Shown here piece by piece: positions 1 to 7,859 of a stretch of DNA of 10,291 nt. Each line of letters opens with the position of its first letter. Positions within the stretch are counted from its first letter, which is position 1. Both the position numbers and the translations under genes were made by a program. The DNA is from DASUNQ01 sp036277075 (GTDB taxonomy: Bacteria > Acidobacteriota > Thermoanaerobaculia > Multivoradales > UBA5704): positions 1 through 10,291 of the forward strand of contig DASUNQ010000101.1 of NCBI GenBank assembly GCA_036277075.1, read 5' to 3'. Under the pieces are notes generated by a model. That model saw nothing but the letters and a program-made list of their open reading frames with translations. It searched no databases and had not been told where the DNA came from.

Positions 1-2792
<2,792 letters not shown>

Positions 2793-2805
2793 CGGCCCGG
2801 GTGAC

Positions 2806-3798
2806 CTACTTCGCCCCCCCGAGCGTGGCGCGCACCTGCTCGGCCAGCTTCTGGCCGTTCAGCCGCCGATCCTTGGGGAGCGGCTTGCCGACGTGCATGT
2901 AGTAGACGGGCGAAGGGGCCGCCTCCTCCCAACGCGTGCCCGGCGGGAAGAGGAGGAAGGTGTCCCAGGCGCGGTCGGCGGCGAGCGCCAGCGGCGCCTG
3001 GAACGCCTCCGCCACGCCGTGCGCGTCGGTCCAGAAGTGACTGGCCCGGGGATCGGGGAGGACGGCCGTGGCGCGGCGGGCGGCGGGCTCCGTCTCGTCG
3101 CCCAGCATCGGGCCCCAGGCCACGTAGACCCGCAGGTCGTCGCTCGCGATCTCGTCCAGGACGTAGCGTTGCACCACCCGGGCGCTGATCAGGCAAACCC
3201 CTCACGTCGGGGAAAGGAGCATGAGGAGACGGGTCTTTCCCGCGTCCCGGTTGAAGGCGTCCTTGAGCTCGGCGGCGGCGGGGGAGAGGGGGAGGAGCGG
3301 GCCCTGCTTCGCCTCCTCGCGCGGCGTCCCGGGGTCGCCCAGCCGCTTCATGGAGAAGGGGATGCGCGCCTCCGGCGCGTCGCTCTCGACGAGCTCGCCG
3401 GCGAAGCTCCGGCCGTCGCCGGCCAGAGTGCCGGTGAAGGCCGTCGAGACGTTCTGCTGTGCGTGCGGCACGAACCAGGTGAAGGCGAAGCCCCCCTTCC
3501 GGCCGTCGAGCGTCACGTTCTCGAGCGGATGGAAGGCGAGCTGCTGGTTGGGCACGTCGATCGTCCCGACGAGCCGGCCGTCGGCGGCGCGGGCCACCTC
3601 GACGGTGAACTCCACCTCGACCTCGGCCGGGCGGTACACGATCAGGCCGTCCCACAGCCCGTCGAGCCGGGCGGTTGGGGCCGGGGGTGTCGCCGGCGTC
3701 GTCGGGCCGTTCGGCGCCGCGCCGGCTGCCCCGGCCCACAGCGCGGCGGAGAGCAGGAGCGCGGCCGGTGTCCAAGCCCGGAAAGGCGTCGTCTGCAT
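2806..3798 (-). CDS. Exported thioredoxin-like selenoprotein (in-frame UGA = Sec199, U-x-x-C) with N-terminal beta-rich domain
   Basis: Two stretches in one frame, 3798-3205 and 3201-2806, are separated only by TGA at 3202-3204. Read as selenocysteine, the gene encodes 330 residues. A signal peptide (MQTTPFRAWTP, then a hydrophobic run ending AGAAGAA) is followed at about residues 40-150 by a lipocalin-like beta-rich domain (LDGLWDGLIVY, GTIDVPNQ, TGTLAGDG, IPFSMKRLG). Then comes a strand TRLLMLLSPT leading into U199-G-V-C202, a helix (ARVVQRYVLDEI) and a strand (LRVYVAWGPML), which is the thioredoxin-type order. C202 and U199 are the only Cys/Sec residues in the whole protein, as expected for a selenylsulfide/thiol oxidoreductase acting outside the cytoplasm. 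The start at 3798 is preferred because GAGAGG lies about 10 bases upstream and the signal peptide begins there; upstream in-frame starts (to 3858) add a poor leader. Partner and substrate are unknown. The alternative is a pseudogene or a sequencing error of a Cys codon. Confidence 0.85.
3168..3198 (-). promoter_or_regulatory. Candidate bacterial SECIS hairpin downstream of the Sec UGA
   Basis: Bacterial selenocysteine insertion needs a hairpin just 3' of the UGA that binds SelB. Counting from the base after UGA (3201 = 1), GUU(U)GC at 4-9 can pair with GCAAC at 30-34, with one bulged U. Inside it, AUC at 13-15 can pair with GGU at 24-26, closing an 8-base loop AGCGCCCG with G as its second base. 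A G in the first two loop bases and a distance of about 16 bases from UGA fit the usual bacterial SECIS description. The three bases on each side between the two helices pair poorly. The fold was drawn by eye with no energy calculation. Confidence 0.4.
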
Positions 3799-3973
3799 CC
3801 CTGAGGTCCCTCTCGAAGTCTCTGAGGCTTTTCGGCTTGCGGCGACACCTCTACCCAAGGCGCGGCCGCCATTTGTAGGGTGTCCGCCTCTCTGGACGGC
3901 GGGACAGAGACCGACGGCACTTTACCATCTTCGATTTGGGCGCCGGGAGCGGTGTGCCGCTCCTGATCGCCGC
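3799..3973 (-). other. Intergenic leader between hydrolase and selenoprotein genes
   Basis: This 175-base gap has no plausible gene. On the minus strand it holds the GAGAGG ribosome-binding site for the selenoprotein, about 10 bases before its ATG. It also holds two mutually exclusive imperfect hairpins: 3889-3894 with 3905-3910 (TCTCTG/CAGAGA), and 3882-3888 with 3898-3905 (GTCCGCC against GGCGGGAC, one bulge). CCTCAG occurs twice, 21 bases apart, near the start codon. I see no convincing -35/-10 pair, so it is unclear whether the selenoprotein and NRPS have their own promoter or depend on the hydrolase transcript. Confidence 0.4.
3946..3963 (-). terminator. GC-rich hairpin just after the hydrolase stop codon (possible weak terminator)
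   Basis: A perfect 7-bp stem (GGAGCGG / CCGCTCC) with a 4-base loop begins 10 bases after the hydrolase TGA. No T-run follows on either strand, so an intrinsic terminator is not well supported. It could be a 3'-end stabilising or attenuating hairpin between hydrolase and selenoprotein. Confidence 0.35.
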
Positions 3974-5497
3974 TCATCCTCCCGGCAGCGCGAACGGGGG
4001 GCGCTCGATCTCCTGAACGCAGCTCGTGTCGATCTGCTGCGGGTCGGCGCGCTCGAGGAACTGGGCGAAGACCTCGGCCAGGCAGGGGCCGGGGAGGCCG
4101 TGGGCGCCGTGCTCGAGGACGAGGTGGCGGGCGCGGGGGAGGTGGCGGACGACCTCTTCACCCCAGCGCGGCGGCGTCGCCGGGTCGCGCTGGCCGGAGA
4201 CGACGAGCGCCGGCACCCGGGCGGTCACCGGCCGCGCGTAGCCGGCGGGGAGCTCGCCGCGCGGCCAGACTTCGCAGGCGCGGCGCTGCTGGTCCACGCG
4301 GTAGCTGCCGAGGAAGGTCCCCGCCGCCAGCCGCTCGGCCTCGGCGGGGTCGATGCCCGGCACATCCTCGGCGCAGGTCGTCGACAGGAACGTTCCCACC
4401 GCCAGGAGTGCGCCGGTCGCGGCGGCGCGCCGCAGGGCGAGCGCCGCCCGCGCCACCGGCGCGAAGTCGCCGCCGTGCGCGGCGGCGATGAACGACGGCA
4501 CGCTCGCCGCCCGCTCGTCGTAGAGGCGCCAGCGGAGCACCTCTGCGAAGACGTCTCGCGAGAGCCGTAGCCGCACCGGGCGCTTGGTCTTGGGGTCCTC
4601 GACCTCGACCTCCGCCGGGGCCGCCGCGAGCCGCGCCAGCACCTCCGCGAGCTTTCCCGGCAGGTCGGGGTAGGCGGCGCCGCAGGCGGCGTCGGCGGCG
4701 CACTCGGCGAGGAGGCGGTCGAGCGCCCGTTGGGCGTCCGGCGCGTGGTGGAGGGGCGGGCGCATCGTGGCCGGCGCCGCGCCGTAGAGGATCGCGGAGC
4801 GCACGCTCGCGGGGTGGGCGCGCATCCAGACCAGCGCCGTGCGCGAGCCGTAGGAATGGCCGAAGAGGTTGACCTGCGGGTAGCCGAGCGCGGCGCGCAC
4901 GTCCTCGAGGTCCTCGACGGCGAGCGGCGTGGTGTAGAGCCGCGGGTTGGCGTCGAGCGCCGCGCGGCAGGCACGGACCGCCTCGACCGGCAGCAAGTCG
5001 CCGAGGTAGCCCTGCGGGTCCTCGTCGCTGCCGGGCAGCGGGCAGTGGAGCGGCCGCGAGCCGCCGGTGCCGCGCTGATCGACGAGCACCAGGTCGCGCA
5101 CCGCCCGCAGCGGCCCCAGCGCCTTGGCGAGCAGCGGCGCCGCGCCGACTGCCCCCTGTCCGGGCCCGCCGAGCAGCACCAGCACGGGGTCGGGCTGGCG
5201 CTCGGGGCCGGTCGCGGGCAGCACCAGCACCTGCAGCGGGATGGTGCGGCCGCTTCGCGCCCGCCGGTCCTCGAAGACCTCGAAGACGCCGCAGCGCGCG
5301 CCGGCCAGCTCGGGCGCGGGCTGGGCGCCGACCTGTGCCGCAGCGCAGGGTCCGAGGGTGAGGTTGGGCGGGACGGAAGCCGCGGCGGTGCCCGCCGCGG
5401 GCGCCGCCGACCGGCAGCCGGCGGCGACCGCCGCCAGCAGCAGCGCGAGCGCCACGCCGGCCAAGCGCGGCCGGGAACTTTCCCACGTCGTCTTCAT
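3974..5497 (-). CDS. Lipoprotein alpha/beta hydrolase, S33 / TAP-like peptidase family
   Basis: This is a predicted exported serine hydrolase of 507 residues, probably an aminopeptidase-like enzyme of the prolyl/tripeptidyl aminopeptidase type. The N-terminus has a basic start, a hydrophobic run and AAGC with Cys28 as likely lipidation site, which would anchor it to a membrane. Family marks in order are GGPGQG at 110-115 (the S33 HGGPG-like oxyanion loop, with Leu in place of His), DQRGTGGS at 140-147, the nucleophile elbow GHSYG at 213-217 (Ser215), RDP with Asp438, and HGAHG with His466, giving a full catalytic triad. The C-terminal part resembles the TAP-like C-terminal domain. Start 5497 is chosen because AGGAGAGG lies about 5 bases upstream and the signal peptide begins there; the frame stays open upstream to 5881, but that would overlap the plus-strand gene. 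It may lead an operon with the selenoprotein and NRPS, but its substrate cannot be read from sequence. Confidence 0.93.
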   Translation of the reverse strand: MKTTWESSRPRLAGVALALLLAAVAAGCRSAAPAAGTAAASVPPNLTLGPCAAAQVGAQPAPELAGARCGVFEVFEDRRARSGRTIPLQVLVLPATGPERQPDPVLVLLGGPGQGAVGAAPLLAKALGPLRAVRDLVLVDQRGTGGSRPLHCPLPGSDEDPQGYLGDLLPVEAVRACRAALDANPRLYTTPLAVEDLEDVRAALGYPQVNLFGHSYGSRTALVWMRAHPASVRSAILYGAAPATMRPPLHHAPDAQRALDRLLAECAADAACGAAYPDLPGKLAEVLARLAAAPAEVEVEDPKTKRPVRLRLSRDVFAEVLRWRLYDERAASVPSFIAAAHGGDFAPVARAALALRRAAATGALLAVGTFLSTTCAEDVPGIDPAEAERLAAGTFLGSYRVDQQRRACEVWPRGELPAGYARPVTARVPALVVSGQRDPATPPRWGEEVVRHLPRARHLVLEHGAHGLPGPCLAEVFAQFLERADPQQIDTSCVQEIERPPFALPGG

Positions 5498-5609
5498 CGC
5501 TGCCTCTCCTCGGTCAGTCACGAAGTGCCGGCTGCAGTGTCGGCGGAGACGCAGCGGCGTCCCTCCGACCCTCTCGCGTCGCACTCTGGACAGGGAGGAT
5601 AATCCTCGC
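5498..5609. promoter_or_regulatory. Divergent intergenic region between hydrolase and outer-membrane protein genes
   Basis: These 112 bases separate two start codons facing away from each other, so promoters for both genes are expected here. Strong ribosome-binding sites are visible at each end: AGGAGAGG for the hydrolase on the minus strand, and GGAGGA at 5594-5599 for the plus-strand gene. No clear sigma70 -35/-10 pair with proper spacing was found for either direction. Confidence 0.5.
5595..5607. repeat. 13-bp perfect palindrome overlapping the ribosome-binding site
   Basis: GAGGAT-A-ATCCTC is a perfect inverted repeat with a single central base. It covers the ribosome-binding site and ends two bases before the ATG at 5610. 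It could be an operator or a small RNA structure hiding the site, or chance; with a 1-base centre only part of the stem could form in RNA, so a DNA-binding site is the more natural reading. Confidence 0.4.
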
Positions 5610-7859
5610 ATGAGAGCCCTTGCGCGCCGCGCGCTCTGTGGTGCCGTTCTGTCCTGCGCCGCCTTGGCCCTCTTCGCCCAGACCCCGGACTTTACCGGGG
5701 AGGTCGCCCGCAACCGCTTCACCGTCGCCCCGGCCGGCTCGCCGATCAGCGTCGACGGCAGTCTCACCGACGCGGCCTGGGAGAGCGCCGCGGTCGTCCC
5801 GATCACCCACGAGTGGCTGCCGGGCGACAACACGCCGCCGCCGGTCGCCACCGAGTGCCTGGTCACCTTCGACGACGACAACCTCTACGTCGGCTTCCGC
5901 GCCCACGACCCCCGGCCCGGTGAGATCCGCGCCTATCTCGCCGATCGCGACACCGCCTTCCAAGACGACAGCGTCGGTTTCCTGATCGACACCTTCAACG
6001 ACCGCCGCCGCGCCTTCGAGTTCCGGGCCAACCCCCTGGGGGTGCAGATGGAGGCGGCGGTGAGCGACGTCGACGAGACCGAGGACTGGACCTGGGACGC
6101 CATCTGGGACTCCGCCGGGAGGATCACCGACGAGGGCTACGAGGTGGAGATCGCCGTCCCCTGGAAGCAGCTCCGCTTCCCGCGCGGCGAGCGGCCGCAG
6201 ACCTGGGGCTTCCTGGCGATGCGCGCCTACCCGCGCTCGGTCGTCCACGAGCTGCGCTCGACGCGCAACGATCGCAGCCACGACTGCCTGGTCTGTCAGT
6301 TCGACTCGATCGACGGGTTCCAGCGCATCGAGTCCGGTTACAACCTGGAGGTCGTCCCGACGGTGACCGCCAAGCGCAACGACGAGCGCTCGGCGCTCGA
6401 CCAGCCGTTGGAGTCGGGGGACGAGAAGGTCGATGCGGGAGTCTCTCTGCGCTGGGGGATCACCCCCAACGTGACCCTCAACGCCGCGGTCAACCCGGAC
6501 TTCTCGCAGGTCGAGGCCGACGTGGCGCAGCTCAACGTCAACGAGCGCTTCGCGCTCTTCTTCCCCGAGAAGCGCCCGTTCTTCCTCGAGGGTGCGGACT
6601 ACTTCGCCACCCGTTTCCCGGTGGTCTTCACCCGTACCGTGGCCGATCCCAATCTCGGGATCAAGCTCACCGGCAAGGAGGGAGGGAACGCCTTCGGCTT
6701 CTTCGCCGCCGAGGACCGGTTCAACAACCTGATCTTCCCGGGGGCGGAGGAGTCCGGCTTCACCTCGCTCGAGGAGGACGTGCGCAGCGTCGTCGGCCGC
6801 TGGCGGCGCGACGTCGGCAAGACCTCGACCTTGGGCGTGCTCTTCGCCGGGCGCGAGGGGGAGAACGACTACTACAACCGGGTCTACGGCCTCGACGGCT
6901 CCCTCCGTCCCACCGACGCCGACACCGTCCGCTTCCAGGTCGTCAACGCCGACACCCGCTACGACCGCGGCGTGGCGCTCGACAACGGGCAGCCGCTCGA
7001 CAGCTTCTCGGGCCCCGCCTGGCGGGTCGACTACTCGCACGCCACCCGCAACTGGGGCTGGGACGTCGGCTACAACTCACGCGACCCCGACTTCCGGGCC
7101 GACAGCGGCTTCATCCCGTTGGTGGACTTCCGCGAGGTCTTCGCCGAAGTGGTGCGGACCTTCTGGGGAGAGCCCGGAGGGTGGTTCTCGCGCCTCCGCC
7201 TCTACGTCAACACCAACGACGCGCGCACCCTCGACGGCAACCTCTTCGAGCAGAGCACCAACTTCGTGGCCATCTACGAAGGCCCGCTGCAGAGCTACGT
7301 GGAGCTCGGCCTACGCCCCAACAAGGAGGCCTTCCGCGGCGTCGAGTACCACGACTTCCGGCGCGACCTGCTGATCCGTCTGCGGCCGCGCGGGGATCTC
7401 GGCCTGCAGCTCTTCGTGCGCGGCGGCGAGATCATCGACTTCAACAACGCCCGACAGGCCGAGTTCGAGCTGATCCAACCGACCGTGGACTTCCGGCTGG
7501 GGCGGCACGTCCAGGGGCAGCTCGACCACACCTGGCAGGCCTTCGACGTCAAGGACGGTCCGCAGTTCCTGGAGGCGAACCTCACCCAGGGCAGGCTCCT
7601 CTACCACTTCAACGTCCGCACCTTCGTGCGGCTCATCGTCCAGTACCTCGACGTCGAGCGCGAGGTCGCGGAGTGGACGTTCCCGGTGGCGCCGGAGGAG
7701 GAGACCCTCTTCACCCAGTTCCTCTTCTCCTACAAGCTGAACCCGCAGACGGTGCTGCTGGTGGGTTATTCGGACGACTACGAAGGGACGATCGACATCG
7801 ACCTACGACAGCGCGACCGCGCGTTCTTCTTCAAGGTCGGTTACGCCTGGCTGCAGTGA
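5610..7859 (+). CDS. CBM9-like / DUF5916-type outer-membrane beta-barrel protein
   Basis: The 749-residue product starts with a signal peptide (MRALARRALCGAVLSCAALALFA). Residues about 36-235 form a family 9 carbohydrate-binding-like domain (ISVDGSLTDAAWESA, DNLYVGFRAHD, DDSVGFLIDTFNDRRRAFEF, YEVEIAVPWKQLRF). The rest matches the associated DUF5916 region, with its typical block near residues 310-332 (NERFALFFPEKRPFFLEGA) and alternating aromatic strands ending FFFKVGYAWLQ, as expected of an outer-membrane barrel. Known members are common in Acidobacteriota and Bacteroidota; their ligands are mostly unknown, and glycan or peptide uptake is a guess. GGAGGA lies 10 bases before the ATG. The gene is transcribed against the flanking biosynthetic genes and has lower visible Arg/Ala bias, so it is probably not part of the biosynthetic pathway. 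Its last 57 bases overlap the PKS 3' end. Confidence 0.94.
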   Translation: MRALARRALCGAVLSCAALALFAQTPDFTGEVARNRFTVAPAGSPISVDGSLTDAAWESAAVVPITHEWLPGDNTPPPVATECLVTFDDDNLYVGFRAHDPRPGEIRAYLADRDTAFQDDSVGFLIDTFNDRRRAFEFRANPLGVQMEAAVSDVDETEDWTWDAIWDSAGRITDEGYEVEIAVPWKQLRFPRGERPQTWGFLAMRAYPRSVVHELRSTRNDRSHDCLVCQFDSIDGFQRIESGYNLEVVPTVTAKRNDERSALDQPLESGDEKVDAGVSLRWGITPNVTLNAAVNPDFSQVEADVAQLNVNERFALFFPEKRPFFLEGADYFATRFPVVFTRTVADPNLGIKLTGKEGGNAFGFFAAEDRFNNLIFPGAEESGFTSLEEDVRSVVGRWRRDVGKTSTLGVLFAGREGENDYYNRVYGLDGSLRPTDADTVRFQVVNADTRYDRGVALDNGQPLDSFSGPAWRVDYSHATRNWGWDVGYNSRDPDFRADSGFIPLVDFREVFAEVVRTFWGEPGGWFSRLRLYVNTNDARTLDGNLFEQSTNFVAIYEGPLQSYVELGLRPNKEAFRGVEYHDFRRDLLIRLRPRGDLGLQLFVRGGEIIDFNNARQAEFELIQPTVDFRLGRHVQGQLDHTWQAFDVKDGPQFLEANLTQGRLLYHFNVRTFVRLIVQYLDVEREVAEWTFPVAPEEETLFTQFLFSYKLNPQTVLLVGYSDDYEGTIDIDLRQRDRAFFFKVGYAWLQ

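Noticed and set aside
2806..3177. A separate small gene starting at GTG 3177
   Set aside because: It is in the same frame as the upstream part with no stop other than the UGA at 3202, has no ribosome-binding site, and starts in the middle of the predicted active-site helix.
3202..3798. The N-terminal part as a complete short protein ending at the UGA
   Set aside because: It would end on the strand just before the redox motif, and the frame continues coherently for 131 more residues.
3974..3976. The hydrolase TGA as a second selenocysteine codon
   Set aside because: The protein is already full length for its family, no redox motif surrounds it, and the sequence after it is not protein-like.
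5598..5603. GATAAT as a -10 promoter box
   Set aside because: It overlaps the ribosome-binding site, lies only 6 bases before the ATG, and the TGGACA nearby is only 5 bases away rather than about 17.
5124..5609. Upstream extension of the plus-strand outer-membrane protein
   Set aside because: It would run antisense through the hydrolase N-terminus; ATG 5610 has both a good ribosome-binding site and a signal peptide.
5498..5881. Upstream extension of the hydrolase start to 5881
   Set aside because: It overlaps the divergent gene's start and signal peptide, lacks family features, and bypasses the strong ribosome-binding site and signal peptide at 5497.
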